Shown here one piece after another: positions 36,339 through 47,752 of a stretch of DNA of 64,000 bases. Both the position numbers and the translations under genes were made by a program. The stretch is from contig NZ_CM001442.1 of NCBI RefSeq assembly GCF_000244915.1, forward strand, positions 4,712,001 through 4,776,000, read 5' to 3'. How positions within the stretch are numbered: position 1 is the first letter of the stretch; the number at the start of each line of letters is the position of its first letter. The notes under the pieces were generated by a model. It made no database searches and had not been told where the DNA came from. It saw only the letters and a list, made by a program, of their open reading frames with translations. The DNA comes from Bradyrhizobium sp. WSM471 (lineage in GTDB: Bacteria > Pseudomonadota > Alphaproteobacteria > Rhizobiales > Xanthobacteraceae).

Positions 36339-37775
36339 CTAAAACAGCGACTTGGCGGCGGCGGAGGCGACGCTCACCACCGGGCCCGCAAACAGGGCGA
36401 ACAGGATATTGAACAGCCCCGCGACCGCCAGCACCGTCTTGACTTCGACGCGCACCGGATCGACCTGCCCGGCCGGCTCGTCGAAATACATCGTCTTGAC
36501 GATGCTGAGATAGTAGTAGGCGCCGACCACGCTGGTCAGCACGCCGATCACGGCGAGCGTGAACAAATTCGCCTTGATGGCGGCGACGAAGACGTACCAT
36601 TTGGCGAAGAAGCCGGCGAGCGGCGGAATGCCGGCGAGCGAGAACAGCAGCATCGCGAACATGAAGGCGAGCAGCGGATTGGTGCGCGAGAGACCGGCGA
36701 AATCGCTGATCTGCTCGACCGGCTGGCCATTGCGCTTCATCGCCAGGATGATGGCGAAGGAGCCCAGCGTCATCGCGACATAGATCACGATGTACATCAG
36801 GACGCCCTGCGCGCCCTCGACCGTGCCCGCGGCAAGACCGACCAGGGCAAAGCCCATATGGCCGATCGAGGAATAGGCCATCAGGCGCTTGATGTTGCTC
36901 TGGCCGATCGCGGCGAACGAGCCCAGCGCCATCGAGGCGATCGCCACGAACACCAGGATCTGCTGCCACTGCGAGACGATGCCCGGGAATGCGGTCAGCG
37001 TGACGCGAGTGAAGACCGCGAGCGCGGCCACCTTCGGCGCCGAGGCGAAGAAGGCCGTCACGGGCGTCGGTGCGCCCTCGTAGACGTCGGGCGTCCACAT
37101 GTGGAACGGCACGGCCGAGACCTTGAAGCAGAGGCCGGCGAGCAGGAACACGAGGCCGAACACCAGGCCGACATTCGAGATCGTCGCGGCCGCCGCGATG
37201 CCGGTGAAGGCCACCGTGCCGGTGAAGCCATAGATCAGCGAGGAGCCGTAGAGCAGCATGCCAGAGGACAGCGCGCCGAGCACGAAGTACTTCAGCCCGG
37301 CTTCGGTCGACTTGGCGTTGTCGCGGTTGGAGGCCGCCACGACGTAGAGCGCCAGCGACATCAATTCGAGGCCGAGATAGAGCGAGATCAGATCGCCGGC
37401 CGAAATCAGCACCATCATGCCGAGCGTCGAGAGCAGCACCAGGATCGCGTATTCAAAGATGCGGCGCGACGGATCCGACAGGAACTCGGTCGACAGCACC
37501 AGCGTCACCGCCGAGCCGATCAGGGCCAGGATCTTCATGAAGCGGGCAAAATCATCGACGATGAAGCTGCCACCGAAGGTCACGTGCTTGCCCGCGGGCA
37601 GCATGTATTCGAGCACACCGACCACGATCAGGAGCAGCACCGCAAGCGTCGTGACCGTCTTGGTGGTCTCCTGCCCGCGATAGGCGCCGAGCATCAGGAG
37701 TGCCATCGCCCCGACCGCGAGCACGAGCTCGGGCAGCACCGGCGCCAGTTGATAACCTGCAGTCTCAAAGCTCAT
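36339..37775 (-). CDS. nuoN: NADH-quinone oxidoreductase subunit N
   Basis: This 478 aa antiporter-like proton-pumping membrane subunit of complex I has about 14 TM helices. The conserved Glu in TM5 (LYLGLELMSLALYV) and Lys residues in TM7/TM8 (LCFKVSAVPFHMWTPDVYEG) are visible, as is the GQSNIKRLMAYSSIGHMGF segment. It is the last nuo gene and abuts birA. Confidence 0.97.
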   Translation of the reverse strand: MSFETAGYQLAPVLPELVLAVGAMALLMLGAYRGQETTKTVTTLAVLLLIVVGVLEYMLPAGKHVTFGGSFIVDDFARFMKILALIGSAVTLVLSTEFLSDPSRRIFEYAILVLLSTLGMMVLISAGDLISLYLGLELMSLALYVVAASNRDNAKSTEAGLKYFVLGALSSGMLLYGSSLIYGFTGTVAFTGIAAAATISNVGLVFGLVFLLAGLCFKVSAVPFHMWTPDVYEGAPTPVTAFFASAPKVAALAVFTRVTLTAFPGIVSQWQQILVFVAIASMALGSFAAIGQSNIKRLMAYSSIGHMGFALVGLAAGTVEGAQGVLMYIVIYVAMTLGSFAIILAMKRNGQPVEQISDFAGLSRTNPLLAFMFAMLLFSLAGIPPLAGFFAKWYVFVAAIKANLFTLAVIGVLTSVVGAYYYLSIVKTMYFDEPAGQVDPVRVEVKTVLAVAGLFNILFALFAGPVVSVASAAAKSLF

Positions 37776-37797
37776 GGCGATATCCTGACCTGCCCGC

Positions 37798-39306
37798 TCA
37801 CTGGAGCAGTGCGGCGGCCTTCACGGCCGTCACAGCGGTGTTGTAATTGTTGACGAGTTGCTGGACCGAGGCCGCCGACATGTCGAGCACCGGCTTCGGA
37901 TAGATGCCGAACAGGATCGTCAGCGCGATCAGCGGGAACAGCGTCAGGCCCTCCCGGAAGGTGAGATCCTTCATGCTCGCCAGCGACGGCTTGACCAGCG
38001 CCCCGAACACGACCTTGCGGTAGAGCCACAGCGCATAGCAGGCCGACAGGATCACGCCGAAGGTGGCGAAGAACGCGGTCGGGATCGAGACCTTGAAGGT
38101 GCCGAGCAGCGTCATGAACTCGCCGACGAAGCCGGAGGTGCCGGGCAGACCGACGTTGGCCATGGTGAAGACCATGAAGGTCAGCGCGTAGAGCGGCATC
38201 CGGTTGACGAGGCCGCCATAGGCCGCGATGTCGCGGGTGTGCATGCGGTCGTAGACGATGCCGACGCAGAGGAACAGCGCGCCGGAGACGATGCCGTGCG
38301 AGATCATCTGGAATACGCCGCCGGCGACGCCCTGCATGGTACCGGCAAAGATGCCCATGGTGACGAAGCCCATATGCGCCACCGAGGAGTACGCAATCAG
38401 CTTCTTCATGTCCTCCTGCATCAGCGCCACCAGCGAGGTGTAGATGATGGCGATGGCCGAGAGCGTGAACATCAGCGGCGCGAAGTCATGCGAGGCCAGC
38501 GGGAACATCGGCAGCGAGAAACGCAGGAAGCCGTAGCCGCCCATCTTCAGCATGATCGCAGCCAGGACCACCGAGCCTGCGGTCGGCGCCTCGACGTGGG
38601 CGTCGGGGAGCCAGGTGTGCACCGGCCACATCGGCATCTTCACCGCGAACGAGGCGAAGAAGGCAAGCCACGCCCAGGTCTGCAGCGAGCGCGGCACGGC
38701 GGTGTGCATCAGGGTTGGGATGTCGGTGGTGCCGCCGTTCCAGTACAGCGCCATGATGGCGAGCAGCATCAGGACCGAGCCAAGCAGCGTGTAGAGGAAG
38801 AACTTGAAGGACGCATAGACCCGGCGCGGACCGCCCCAGACGCCGATGATCAGGAACATCGGGATCAGGCCGCCCTCGAAGAACAGATAGAACAGCACGA
38901 GATCGAGCGCCGAGAAGGTGCCGATCATCAGCGTTTCCAGGATCAGGAACGCCATCATGTATTCGCGGACGCGGTTGGTGATCGCCTTCCAGCTCGCGAT
39001 GATGCAGAACGGCATGATGGCGGTGGTCAGGATCACCAGCGGCAGCGAAATGCCGTCCACGCCCATGTGGTAGGTGATGCCGGTGGCGAGCCAGTTCGCC
39101 TTCTCGACGAACTGGAAGTCGGCGCTCGACGCATCGAACCGCATGACCAGGATCACCGACACCGCGAAGGTGATCAGCGTGGTCCATAGCGCGATCCAGC
39201 GCGAATTGCGCCGCGCCGCCTCGTCATCGCCGCGGCTGAGATAGACGATCAGCGCGCCCACCAGCGGCAGGAAGGTCGTGACGGATAGAATTGGCCAGGT
39301 CGTCAT
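37798..39306 (-). CDS. nuoM: NADH-quinone oxidoreductase subunit M
   Basis: This 502 aa antiporter-like subunit is a proton-pumping component of complex I. It contains the conserved [17 protein letters not shown] region, [20 protein letters not shown] with the key Lys, and [18 protein letters not shown] 39306 directly adjoins the nuoL stop. nuoN starts 22 bp downstream. Confidence 0.97.
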   Translation of the reverse strand: MTTWPILSVTTFLPLVGALIVYLSRGDDEAARRNSRWIALWTTLITFAVSVILVMRFDASSADFQFVEKANWLATGITYHMGVDGISLPLVILTTAIMPFCIIASWKAITNRVREYMMAFLILETLMIGTFSALDLVLFYLFFEGGLIPMFLIIGVWGGPRRVYASFKFFLYTLLGSVLMLLAIMALYWNGGTTDIPTLMHTAVPRSLQTWAWLAFFASFAVKMPMWPVHTWLPDAHVEAPTAGSVVLAAIMLKMGGYGFLRFSLPMFPLASHDFAPLMFTLSAIAIIYTSLVALMQEDMKKLIAYSSVAHMGFVTMGIFAGTMQGVAGGVFQMISHGIVSGALFLCVGIVYDRMHTRDIAAYGGLVNRMPLYALTFMVFTMANVGLPGTSGFVGEFMTLLGTFKVSIPTAFFATFGVILSACYALWLYRKVVFGALVKPSLASMKDLTFREGLTLFPLIALTILFGIYPKPVLDMSAASVQQLVNNYNTAVTAVKAAALLQ

Positions 39307-41406
39307 TTACTGGCCTCCAAAGCCGAACATGAACCAGGTGATCAGGCCGGCGGCACCGATCAGCATGGCGAACGCGTAGTGGTAGAGATAGCCGGTCTGG
39401 ATCTTCACGACGTTGCGGGTGACGTCCAGCACCCGGGCCGAGACGCCGTCGGGGCCGAGGCCGTCGATGATGAAGCCGTCGCCCTTCTTCCAGAGCTGGT
39501 AGCCGATCCACTTCGCCGGACGGACGAAGATGATGTCGTAGAGCTCGTCGAAGTACCATTTGTTGAGCAGGAACTTGTACAGCATCGGCTGCGTGTTCGC
39601 GAGCTCGACCGGCAGATAGGGCCGGCGGATGTAGAACAGGTACGACACCAGGAAGCCCAGCACCATCATCACCGTCGGCAGGAAGGCGATGGTCTCGGGG
39701 ATGTGGTGCATCTCCTCGATGATGTGCGGGTTCATCTTCACGGATTCGCGGAAGAACTCCTCGATGCCGTGACCGGCGAACAGCTCCTTGAACGGGAAGC
39801 CGGCCAGGATGGAGCCGACCGCGAGCACACCGATCGGGATCAGCATCCAGATCGGCGCTTCATGCGCAGCCTCGTAGTGGTGATCGTCATGCGGCTCGCC
39901 GTGGAAGGTCTTGAAGATCAGGCGCCACGAGTAGAACGAGGTCAGGCCGGCCGCGATGACCGTCATCAGGAAGCCGTACATCGCGAACGGATTGTGCGAG
40001 GCGTAGGCGGACTCGATGATCGCGTCCTTGGAGAAATAGCCGGCGGTCAGCGGGAATCCCGTGAGGGCGAGCGTGCCGACCACCATCACCGCGTAGGTGT
40101 AGGGGATCTTGCGCCAGAGGCCGCCCATGTTGCGGATGTCCTGCTCGTGATGCATCGCGTAGATCACCGAGCCGGAGCCCAGGAACAACAACGCCTTGAA
40201 GAACGCGTGCGTGAACAAATGGAACATGCCGACCGAATAGGCCCCTGCTCCCATCGCCACGAACATGTAGCCGAGCTGCGAACAGGTCGAGTAGGCGACG
40301 ATGCGCTTGATGTCGTTCTGGACGAGGCCGATGGTCGCCGCGAAGAACGCCGTGGTGGCGCCGAAGAACATCACGACGGCCTGCGCGTTCGGCGCGAGCT
40401 CGAATAGCGGCGACAGGCGCGCCACCATGAAGACGCCGGCGGTGACCATGGTCGCGGCGTGGATCAGCGCGGAGACCGGGGTCGGGCCTTCCATCGCGTC
40501 CGGCAACCAGGTGTGCAGCAGGAACTGCGCCGATTTGCCCATCGCGCCCATGAACAGCAACAGACAGGTCAGGGTCAGCGCGTCGGCATGCCAGCCGAGG
40601 AAGTCGATGGTCTTGCCGGTGAGACCCGGCGCAGCGTGGAAGATGGTCTCGAAATCGGTCGAGCCGGCCAGCAGGAAGATCGCGAAGATGCCGAGCGCGA
40701 AGCCGAAATCGCCGACGCGGTTGACCACGAAGGCCTTGATGGCGGCGGCGTTGGCTGAGGGCTTCTGGTACCAGAAGCCGATCAGGAGGTAGCTCGCCAG
40801 ACCCACGCCTTCCCAGCCGAAGAACAGCTGCACGAGGTTGTCCGCGGTCACCAGCATCAGCATGGCGAAGGTGAACAGCGAGAGATAGCCGAAGAAGCGG
40901 GGCCGGTTCGGGTCCTCGTCCATGTAGCCGATGGAATAGAGGTGCACGAGCGAGGACACGGTGGTCACGACCACCAGCATCACTGCGGTGAGCGTGTCGA
41001 CCCGCAGCGTCCAGTAGACCTGGAGATCGCCGGAGAGAATCCACGGCAGCAACGGAATGCGCATGTCGTGGTGCATGAAGCCGACATCGACCAGCGTCAT
41101 CCAGGACAACGCCGCCGACACGAACAGCAACGCCGTTGTGATCAGCTCGGCACCGCGCGAGCCCGCCGCCGGTGGCTCGGAGACGTGGTGGTCGTCGTGG
41201 CCGTCGCCGGGCTCGTGATGGGTCTCGTGAATGACCGACGCATCCTCATTGATCGTGTCGGACGCATGGGCGTGCGCGCCATGACCGTGATCATCGTGAT
41301 GCTCGACCGTGTCGCCCGAGGGGTTGCGGGCATGCGCGCCGAACAGCGCGATCAAGCCAGCCAGAATGGCGCCCAGCAGAGGCAGAAAGACGATTGCCTG
41401 GACCAT
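39307..41406 (-). CDS. nuoL: NADH-quinone oxidoreductase subunit L, with His-rich loop
   Basis: This 699 aa subunit is the distal antiporter-like subunit of complex I, with the long lateral helix at its C-terminus. Core motifs are [36 protein letters not shown] and [17 protein letters not shown]. Unusually, the loop after the first TM helix (residues about 25-80) holds an insert with 12 histidines between residues 36 and 74 ([25 protein letters not shown]) and many acidic residues. Most NuoL proteins have a short loop there. GGAAAGAGT precedes the ATG. Confidence 0.97.
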   Translation of the reverse strand: MVQAIVFLPLLGAILAGLIALFGAHARNPSGDTVEHHDDHGHGAHAHASDTINEDASVIHETHHEPGDGHDDHHVSEPPAAGSRGAELITTALLFVSAALSWMTLVDVGFMHHDMRIPLLPWILSGDLQVYWTLRVDTLTAVMLVVVTTVSSLVHLYSIGYMDEDPNRPRFFGYLSLFTFAMLMLVTADNLVQLFFGWEGVGLASYLLIGFWYQKPSANAAAIKAFVVNRVGDFGFALGIFAIFLLAGSTDFETIFHAAPGLTGKTIDFLGWHADALTLTCLLLFMGAMGKSAQFLLHTWLPDAMEGPTPVSALIHAATMVTAGVFMVARLSPLFELAPNAQAVVMFFGATTAFFAATIGLVQNDIKRIVAYSTCSQLGYMFVAMGAGAYSVGMFHLFTHAFFKALLFLGSGSVIYAMHHEQDIRNMGGLWRKIPYTYAVMVVGTLALTGFPLTAGYFSKDAIIESAYASHNPFAMYGFLMTVIAAGLTSFYSWRLIFKTFHGEPHDDHHYEAAHEAPIWMLIPIGVLAVGSILAGFPFKELFAGHGIEEFFRESVKMNPHIIEEMHHIPETIAFLPTVMMVLGFLVSYLFYIRRPYLPVELANTQPMLYKFLLNKWYFDELYDIIFVRPAKWIGYQLWKKGDGFIIDGLGPDGVSARVLDVTRNVVKIQTGYLYHYAFAMLIGAAGLITWFMFGFGGQ

Positions 41407-41420
41407 GATTTACTCTTTCC

Positions 41421-41465
41421 GCATGATCTGGTCGGAAAACCGGTATCCACTTTTCCGGATCATGC
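41421..41465. repeat. Dispersed inverted-end repeat, copy 2
   Basis: GCATGATC ... GATCATGC ends with GTCGGAAAACCG and ACTTTTCCG inside. It is about 89% identical to 32719-32763 and fills nearly all of the gap between nuoK and nuoL. Confidence 0.8.
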
Positions 41466-41467
41466 GA

Positions 41468-41776
41468 TCAGCCCTTCATCAGATTGACGTCCTCAACCGC
41501 GATCGAGCCGCGGTTGCGGAAATAGACCACCAGGATGGCGAGACCGATCGCGGCTTCAGCGGCCGCGACGGTGAGCACCAGGAGCGCAAAGACCTGCCCG
41601 ACGATGTCGCCGAGGAAGGTCGAGAACGCCACGAGGTTGACGTTGACCGCGAGCAGGATCAGCTCGATCGACATCAGGATGACGATGATGTTCTTGCGGT
41701 TCAGGAAGATGCCGAGGATCCCGAGCGTGAACAGGATCGCGCCGACCGCCAGATAGTGTCCGAGCCCGATGGTCAT
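41468..41776 (-). CDS. nuoK: NADH-quinone oxidoreductase subunit K
   Basis: The product is 102 aa, the standard NuoK length, from ATG 41776, which overlaps the nuoJ stop (ATGA); a GTG three codons earlier is less likely. Three TM helices carry the conserved Glu residues of the proton path ([16 protein letters not shown] and [13 protein letters not shown]). Confidence 0.97.
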   Translation of the reverse strand: MTIGLGHYLAVGAILFTLGILGIFLNRKNIIVILMSIELILLAVNVNLVAFSTFLGDIVGQVFALLVLTVAAAEAAIGLAILVVYFRNRGSIAVEDVNLMKG

Positions 41777-42411
41777 TTCACCCACTCCGCCGCGTCAGAA
41801 TCCTGGAGCCCCTGCCCCGGCGCCACCTTTCGGATCGCCATCGCTATTTCGGGCGTGCGCGCGTTCTGAACGTTGATGTCCTGCCGCTTGACGCTCGCCT
41901 TGTGCCGCAGCGTCAGCACGATGGCGCCGATCATCGCGACCAGCAGCACCATGCCCGAGAGCTGGAAGTAGTGGATGTACTTGGTATAGAGCACCAGGCC
42001 CAGCGCCTCGGTATTGGAGACGTTGGTCGGGATCGCCGCCGTGATCGTCTTGGCGACGCCGGGGTTGATGACCCAGAAGCCGACCGTGAGCAGCAGCTCG
42101 AACAGGAAGATGCCACCGATCACGAGGCCGACCGGGAGGTACTCGATGAAGCCCTCGCGCAGCTCGAGGAAATCGACGTCGAGCATCATGATCACGAACA
42201 GGAACAGCACCGCAACGGCGCCGACATAGACGACGATCAGGATCATCGCCAGGAACTCGGCGCCCATCAGCACGAACAGGCCGGAGGCGTTGACGAAGGC
42301 CAGGATCAGGTACAGCACGGAGTGCACGGGATTGCGCGAGACAATCACCATCACCGCCGAGGCGACACAGACGCCGGCGAACAGATAGAAGAACAGCGCG
42401 GGAAGGATCAT
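41773..42411 (-). CDS. nuoJ: NADH-quinone oxidoreductase subunit J
   Basis: From ATG 42411 ([13 protein letters not shown]) the product is 212 aa with five TM helices; [20 protein letters not shown] is the conserved TM3 containing the pi-bulge region. The open frame continues to 42444, but those codons lie in a palindromic repeat and are not family-like. Confidence 0.96.
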   Translation of the reverse strand: MILPALFFYLFAGVCVASAVMVIVSRNPVHSVLYLILAFVNASGLFVLMGAEFLAMILIVVYVGAVAVLFLFVIMMLDVDFLELREGFIEYLPVGLVIGGIFLFELLLTVGFWVINPGVAKTITAAIPTNVSNTEALGLVLYTKYIHYFQLSGMVLLVAMIGAIVLTLRHKASVKRQDINVQNARTPEIAMAIRKVAPGQGLQDSDAAEWVK

Positions 42412-42422
42412 TGGGCAGTCCC

Positions 42423-42517
42423 CGTCATTCCGGGGCGCGGGCAAAGCCCGCGAACCCGGAATCCAGAGGTTATGGCGCGAGATTCCGGGTTCGCGCTTTG
42501 CGCGCCCCGGAATGACG
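42423..42517. repeat. 95 bp palindromic repeat inside the nuo operon
   Basis: CGTCATTCCGGGGCGCG at one end and CGCGCCCCGGAATGACG at the other are exact inverse complements. Inside, CGAACCCGGAATC and GATTCCGGGTTCG form a second arm pair. The transcript would fold into a long hairpin between nuoI and nuoJ. This element type is frequent in Bradyrhizobium intergenic regions. Confidence 0.85.
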
Positions 42518-42548
42518 ATGGGATAGCGGGAAGGATCATGCTCTCATC

Positions 42549-43043
42549 TCACCGGTACGGCGCGTCGAGTTCGATCGCTTTCGCGATCTCGCGTTCCCAG
42601 CGGTCGCCATTGGCGAGCAGCTTGGCCTTGTCATAGAACAGTTCCTCGCGGGTCTCGGTCGCGAACTCGAAGTTCGGACCTTCGACGATGGCGTCGACCG
42701 GACAGGCTTCCTGGCAGAGGCCGCAATAGATGCACTTCACCATGTCGATGTCGTAGCGCACGGTGCGGCGAGTGCCGTCGTTGCGGCGCGGACCGGCCTC
42801 GATCGTGATGGCCTGCGCCGGGCAGACCGCTTCGCACAGCTTGCAGGCGATGCAGCGCTCTTCGCCGTTCGGATAGCGGCGCAGCGCATGCTCGCCGCGG
42901 AAGCGCGGCGAGATCGGGCCCTTCTCGAAGGGATAGTTCAGCGTCGGCTTCGGCTGGAAGAAATAGCGCATGGCGAGGAAGAACGCCGAGACGAATTCCG
43001 ACAGCAGAAGCGAGCGTGCAGTGGCGTTGATGTTGATACCCAT
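42549..43043 (-). CDS. nuoI: NADH-quinone oxidoreductase subunit I
   Basis: From ATG 43043 the product is 164 aa. It carries two [4Fe-4S] cluster motifs, [12 protein letters not shown] and [12 protein letters not shown], which hold clusters N6a and N6b in the peripheral arm of complex I. The N-terminal helix docks on the membrane. nuoH ends 8 bp upstream. Confidence 0.97.
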   Translation of the reverse strand: MGININATARSLLLSEFVSAFFLAMRYFFQPKPTLNYPFEKGPISPRFRGEHALRRYPNGEERCIACKLCEAVCPAQAITIEAGPRRNDGTRRTVRYDIDMVKCIYCGLCQEACPVDAIVEGPNFEFATETREELFYDKAKLLANGDRWEREIAKAIELDAPYR

Positions 43044-43051
43044 GACGGCCC

Positions 43052-44119
43052 TCACTTCGGCGCGATGCCGGCAAAGTGCAGCACACCGGCCACTACGATC
43101 ACCATCGCCAGCGACAACGGCAGGAAGACTTTCCAGCCGAGGCGCATCAGTTGATCGTAGCGGTAGCGCGGCACGATCGCCTTGGCCATCGCGAACAGGA
43201 AGAACATGAAGAACAGCTTCAGCGAGAACCAAATGATCCCCGGCACCCAGTTGAAGGGCGGCAGGTCCACCGGCGGCAGCCAGCCTCCGAGGAACAGGAT
43301 CGTCGCCATCGCGCACATCGTGGCAATCGCGACATACTCGCCGAGCATGAACAGCAGATACGGCGTCGAGCCGTACTCGACCATGAAGCCGGCGACGAGC
43401 TCGGATTCCGCTTCGACGAGGTCGAACGGCGGGCGGTTGGTTTCAGCCAGCGCCGAGACGTAGAAGATCACGAACATCGGGAACAGCGGCCAGACGTACC
43501 AGTTCAGGATGGTCAGCTGCGGCAACCCGATCAGGCTGGCGAGGCCACGGACATGCTGTGCCTCGACCACGGCCGAGAGGTTCAACGTGCCGGCGCAGAG
43601 CAGCACCGTGATGATGACGAAGCCGATCGAGACCTCGTAGGACACCATCTGCGCCGCCGAGCGCAGCGCCGCCAGGAACGGATATTTCGAGTTCGACGAC
43701 CAGCCGGCCATGATGATGCCGTAGATCGACAGCGACGAGATCGCAAAGATGAAGAGAATGCCGACATTGATGTCGGAGATCACCCAGCCGAGATTGGTCG
43801 GGATCACCGCCCAGGCGGCGAGCGCGAGCACGCATGACACCAGCGGTGCCAGCAAGAACACGCCCTTGTTGGCGCCGGACGGGATGATCGGCTCCTTCAG
43901 CACGAACTTCAGGAGGTCGGCGAAGGATTGCAGCAGGCCCCACGGACCGACCACGTTCGGGCCGCGGCGGATCTGCACCGCCGCCCAGATCTTGCGGTCG
44001 GCAAGCAGGATGTAGGCGATCGCCACCAGCAGGACGACCAGCACCAGGACGCTCTCCGCGATCATGATGATCAGCGGCCAGAGGAACCCGGTCCAGAAGG
44101 CGCTTTCGAAGAATTCCAT
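43052..44119 (-). CDS. nuoH: NADH-quinone oxidoreductase subunit H
   Basis: The product is 355 aa, with about eight TM helices at the junction of the membrane and peripheral arms, forming part of the quinone chamber. Conserved segments are [50 protein letters not shown] and [20 protein letters not shown]. Confidence 0.97.
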   Translation of the reverse strand: MEFFESAFWTGFLWPLIIMIAESVLVLVVLLVAIAYILLADRKIWAAVQIRRGPNVVGPWGLLQSFADLLKFVLKEPIIPSGANKGVFLLAPLVSCVLALAAWAVIPTNLGWVISDINVGILFIFAISSLSIYGIIMAGWSSNSKYPFLAALRSAAQMVSYEVSIGFVIITVLLCAGTLNLSAVVEAQHVRGLASLIGLPQLTILNWYVWPLFPMFVIFYVSALAETNRPPFDLVEAESELVAGFMVEYGSTPYLLFMLGEYVAIATMCAMATILFLGGWLPPVDLPPFNWVPGIIWFSLKLFFMFFLFAMAKAIVPRYRYDQLMRLGWKVFLPLSLAMVIVVAGVLHFAGIAPK

Positions 44120-44123
44120 CAGG

Positions 44124-46199
44124 TCACTCCGCTGCGGTCAGCATCTGCCCGGAGGCAAGCCGCGAACACTCCGCCATCACGGCGGACGCACGCGCGATTG
44201 GGTTGGTCAAATAGAAGTCCTCGACGAGCGGCTTGAACGGAGCCTTCTCCGTCGTGCCGCCCTTCCCCGCGAGCTTCTTGATCTGGTCGGCCGAGCCGGC
44301 CTCGATCTGGTCGAGACGGATCAGGTGCGGCACCGCCTTGAAGATCGCCTGGCGCAGGGCCGACAACGAGTCATAGCCGAGCTTCTTGCCGAGCGCCTCC
44401 GAGAGCGCGCGGACAATCGCCCAGTCCTCGCGGGCCTCGCCCGGCGGAAATGCGGCGCGTCCGGTCATCTGCACGCGGCCCTCAGTGTTGACGTAGATCG
44501 CCGACTTCTCGGTATAGGCGGCTGCCGGCAGGATGACGTCGGCGCGATGGGCGCCGCGGTCGCCATGGGTGCCGATATAGACGACGAAGGTGCCGTCCGA
44601 CGGCTTGATCTCGTCCGCGCCGAGCAGGAACAGCAGATCGAGCGTTCCGAACGTCGTCATCTGCGCCGCATTCAGCCCGCCCTGACCGGCAACAAAGCCG
44701 ATATCGAGCGCGCCGACGCGCGAGGCGCTCTCGTGCAGGACGCCAAAGCCGTTCCAGCCGTCCTTGAGCGCGCCGACATCGAGCGCGAGCTTGGCGGCGG
44801 CTGCGAGAATGGCGGCGCCGTCGTGGCGCGAGGCGGCGCCGGCGCCGACCATGATGATCGGATTCTTGGCGTTCTTCAGCACGTCCATGAAGGAGTGCTT
44901 GCCGGCCGCGAGTTCACCTAGCGTGTCAGTGCCTGCGCCCAGATGGTCATAATCGTAGGTGAGATCGGCCTTGGCGCCGATCACGCCGACCTTGAAGCCG
45001 CCGGCGCGCCAGCGTTTGCGAATGCGGGCGTTGAACACCGCCGCCTCTTTCCGCGGATTGGCGCCGATGATGAGCAGCGCATCGGCCTGCTCGACGCCGG
45101 CGAGCGTCGGATTGAAGATGTAGGAGCCGCGGCCAAGTGCGGGATCGAAGGCGTCGCCGCCCTGCACTGCCAGATTGGCCGAGCCGTATTTGGCCAGCAG
45201 ATCCTTCAGCGCAAACATCTCCTCGACGCCGGCGAGGTCACCCGCGATCGCGCCGATCCGCTTGCCGTCGGTGCGCGCCGCCTTGGAGGCGATCGCAGCA
45301 AAGGCCTCGGGCCAGCTCGCCGCGCGCAGCTTGCCGGCTTCGCGGATATAGGGCCGGTCGAGGCGCTGGGTGCGCAGGCCGTCGACGACGTGACGGGTCT
45401 TGTCCGAGATCCACTCCTCGTTCACGGTCTCGTTGATGCGCGGCAGGATACGCATCACTTCACGGCCGCGCGTGTCGACGCGGATCGCAGAGCCCAATCC
45501 GTCCATCACGTCGATCGACTGGGTTTTGCCGAGCTCCCACGGGCGTGCGGCGAAAGCATAGGGCTTCGAGGTCAGCGCGCCGACCGGGCAGATGTCGACG
45601 AGATTGCCCTGCAATTCCGAGGTCAGCGCGTGCTCGAGATAGGTCGTGATCTCCATGTCCTCGCCGCGGCCGGTCGCGCCCATTTCGGGGGCGCCGGCGA
45701 CTTCCGCCGAAAAGCGGACGCAGCGGGTGCACTGGATGCAGCGGTTCATCGAGGTCTTGACCAGCGCGCCGAGATATTTGTCCTCGACCGCGCGCTTGTT
45801 CTCGGCGAAGCGGCTGGTGTCGACACCATAGCCCATCGCCTGGTCCTGCAGGTCGCACTCGCCGCCCTGATCGCAGATCGGGCAATCCAGCGGATGGTTG
45901 ATGAGAAGGAATTCCATCACGCCTTCGCGCGCCTTCTTCACCATCGGCGAACGGGTGGAGATTTCCGGCGGCTCGCCCTTGGGACCCGGACGGCAATCGC
46001 GCACGCCCCAGGCGCAGCTCGCGACCGGCTTCGGGCCGCCCTTCACCTCGACGAGGCACATCCGGCAGTTGCCGGCGATCGACAGCCGCTCGTGATAGCA
46101 GAAGCGCGGAATCTCGGCGCCGGCCGCTTCGCACGCCTGAAGCAGCGTGTATTCGGCGGGGACATCGATCTCTTTGCCGTCGATGATGAGCTTGGTCAT
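44124..46199 (-). CDS. nuoG: NADH-quinone oxidoreductase subunit G
   Basis: This 691 aa subunit carries the iron-sulfur chain of the peripheral arm. The N-terminal [2Fe-2S] site ([18 protein letters not shown]), the His-ligated cluster ([18 protein letters not shown]) and the [10 protein letters not shown] / CPVGAL [4Fe-4S] sites are all present. A molybdopterin-oxidoreductase-like domain follows without cofactor. The extra N7 cluster cysteines of E. coli were not seen. The 3' end lies 4 bp before nuoH. Confidence 0.96.
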   Translation of the reverse strand: MTKLIIDGKEIDVPAEYTLLQACEAAGAEIPRFCYHERLSIAGNCRMCLVEVKGGPKPVASCAWGVRDCRPGPKGEPPEISTRSPMVKKAREGVMEFLLINHPLDCPICDQGGECDLQDQAMGYGVDTSRFAENKRAVEDKYLGALVKTSMNRCIQCTRCVRFSAEVAGAPEMGATGRGEDMEITTYLEHALTSELQGNLVDICPVGALTSKPYAFAARPWELGKTQSIDVMDGLGSAIRVDTRGREVMRILPRINETVNEEWISDKTRHVVDGLRTQRLDRPYIREAGKLRAASWPEAFAAIASKAARTDGKRIGAIAGDLAGVEEMFALKDLLAKYGSANLAVQGGDAFDPALGRGSYIFNPTLAGVEQADALLIIGANPRKEAAVFNARIRKRWRAGGFKVGVIGAKADLTYDYDHLGAGTDTLGELAAGKHSFMDVLKNAKNPIIMVGAGAASRHDGAAILAAAAKLALDVGALKDGWNGFGVLHESASRVGALDIGFVAGQGGLNAAQMTTFGTLDLLFLLGADEIKPSDGTFVVYIGTHGDRGAHRADVILPAAAYTEKSAIYVNTEGRVQMTGRAAFPPGEAREDWAIVRALSEALGKKLGYDSLSALRQAIFKAVPHLIRLDQIEAGSADQIKKLAGKGGTTEKAPFKPLVEDFYLTNPIARASAVMAECSRLASGQMLTAAE

Positions 46200-46204
46200 T
46201 GTCT

Positions 46205-47530
46205 CTACTCCGCCGCGACCATGTTCACGGGATCGCGGACGCCGGCATCGTCGATGTCGGCCTTATGCGAATACTGGTCGATGCGCGCTTCGATCTCATG
46301 ACGGAAATGCGCGATCAGGCCCTGGATCGGCCACGCTGCGGCGTCGCCCAGCGCGCAGATGGTGTGGCCTTCGACCTGCTTGGTGACTTCCAGCAGCATG
46401 TCGATCTCGCGCTTGTGGGCGCGGCCGTCGGCCATGCGGGTCAGGACGCGCCACATCCAGCCGGTACCCTCGCGGCACGGCGTGCACTGGCCGCAGCTCT
46501 CGTGCTTGTAGAAATAGGAGATGCGGGCGATGGCGCGGATCAAATCGGTCGACTTGTCCATCACGATCACGGCCGCGGTGCCGAGGCCGGAGCGCAGCTT
46601 GCTCAAGCTGTCGAAATCCATCGGCGTGTCGATGATCTGCTCGGCCGGCACCATGCGCACCGAGGAGCCGCCGGGGATCACGGCCTTGAGGTTGTCCCAG
46701 CCGCCGCGGACGCCGCCGCAATGCTTCTCGATCAGCTCGCGGAACGGAATGCCCATGGCCTCTTCGACGTTGCAGGGCCGCTCGACATGGCCGGAGATGC
46801 AGAACAGCTTGGTGCCGACATTGTTGGGACGGCCGATGCCGGCAAACCATGCCGCGCCACGGCGAAGAATGTCCGGTGCAACCGCGATCGACTCGACATT
46901 GTTGACGGTGGTTGGGCAGCCGTACAGGCCGACGTTGGCGGGGAACGGCGGCTTCAGACGCGGCTGGCCCTTCTTGCCTTCGAGGCTCTCGAGCAGCGCG
47001 GTTTCCTCGCCGCAGATATAGGCGCCGGCGCCGTGGGCGACGTAGATGTCGAACGGCCAGCCGTTGACGTTGTCCTTGCCGACCAGCTTGGCCTCATAGG
47101 CCTGGTCGATCGCCGCCTGGAGATGCTCGCGCTCGCGGATGAACTCGCCGCGGACATAGATGTAGCAGGCATGCGCGTTCATCGCGCAGCTCGCGATCAG
47201 GCAGCCCTCGATCAGGAGATGCGGATCGTGCCGCATGATCTCGCGATCCTTGCAGGTCCCGGGCTCGGACTCGTCGGCGTTGACCACGAGATAGCTCGGC
47301 CGGCCGTCGGTCGATTCCTTCGGCATGAACGACCATTTCAGGCCGGTCGGGAAGCCGGCGCCACCGCGGCCGCGCAGGCCCGACGCCTTCATCTCGTTGA
47401 TGATCCAGTCACGGCCCTTGTCGATGATGTTCTTCGTACCATCCCAGGCGCCGCGGCGCCGCGCGCCCTCGAGCCCCCAATCGTGGAGGCCGTAGAGGTT
47501 CTTGAAGATGCGGTCCTTGTCCTCGAGCAT
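46205..47530 (-). CDS. nuoF: NADH-quinone oxidoreductase subunit F
   Basis: This 441 aa subunit binds NADH, FMN and cluster N3. Glycine-rich NADH/FMN loops ([35 protein letters not shown]) and the [4Fe-4S] motif [12 protein letters not shown] are visible. nuoG starts 5 bp downstream. A small membrane-protein gene separates it from nuoE. Confidence 0.97.
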   Translation of the reverse strand: MLEDKDRIFKNLYGLHDWGLEGARRRGAWDGTKNIIDKGRDWIINEMKASGLRGRGGAGFPTGLKWSFMPKESTDGRPSYLVVNADESEPGTCKDREIMRHDPHLLIEGCLIASCAMNAHACYIYVRGEFIREREHLQAAIDQAYEAKLVGKDNVNGWPFDIYVAHGAGAYICGEETALLESLEGKKGQPRLKPPFPANVGLYGCPTTVNNVESIAVAPDILRRGAAWFAGIGRPNNVGTKLFCISGHVERPCNVEEAMGIPFRELIEKHCGGVRGGWDNLKAVIPGGSSVRMVPAEQIIDTPMDFDSLSKLRSGLGTAAVIVMDKSTDLIRAIARISYFYKHESCGQCTPCREGTGWMWRVLTRMADGRAHKREIDMLLEVTKQVEGHTICALGDAAAWPIQGLIAHFRHEIEARIDQYSHKADIDDAGVRDPVNMVAAE

Positions 47531-47545
47531 GTCAGTGCTTTCCGA

Positions 47546-47752
47546 TCAACGGTTGGCTTGCTTGTAGGCAAGCCCGGCGGCGCAGACGGCGAAGGTCAGC
47601 GCCCAGAGCAGACTGGATTCCAGCGTCGCGTTCAGGGCGAAGCGCTGAAGCAGGAAAATGAACGTGGCCGCCACGGCGGAATGCATTGCGACGAAGCCCC
47701 ACTTCTTCACAACACTGCTCCCTTCAACTGGCGGCGAGGCGAGATCACGCAT
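47546..47752 (-). CDS. Small two-helix membrane protein between nuoE and nuoF
   Basis: ATG 47752 overlaps the nuoE stop as ATGA and gives 68 aa; a GTG at 47710 with AAGGGAG upstream is an alternative giving a 54 aa product. Two hydrophobic helices are predicted (FVAMHSAVAATFIFLLQRFA and SSLLWALTFAVCAAGLAY). It is not a known nuo subunit. Coupling to nuoE and 15 bp spacing to nuoF suggest it is made with complex I. Confidence 0.7.
   Translation of the reverse strand: MRDLASPPVEGSSVVKKWGFVAMHSAVAATFIFLLQRFALNATLESSLLWALTFAVCAAGLAYKQANR

Noticed and set aside
37858..39189. 443-codon plus-strand frame over nuoM, and similar long frames over nuoN, nuoL and nuoG
   Set aside because: Arg/His/Asp-rich low-complexity shadows opposite well-recognised complex I subunits.
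42412..42444. Eleven extra N-terminal codons for nuoJ
   Set aside because: They are encoded by a dispersed palindromic repeat and lack similarity to NuoJ; the ATG at 42411 matches the family start.
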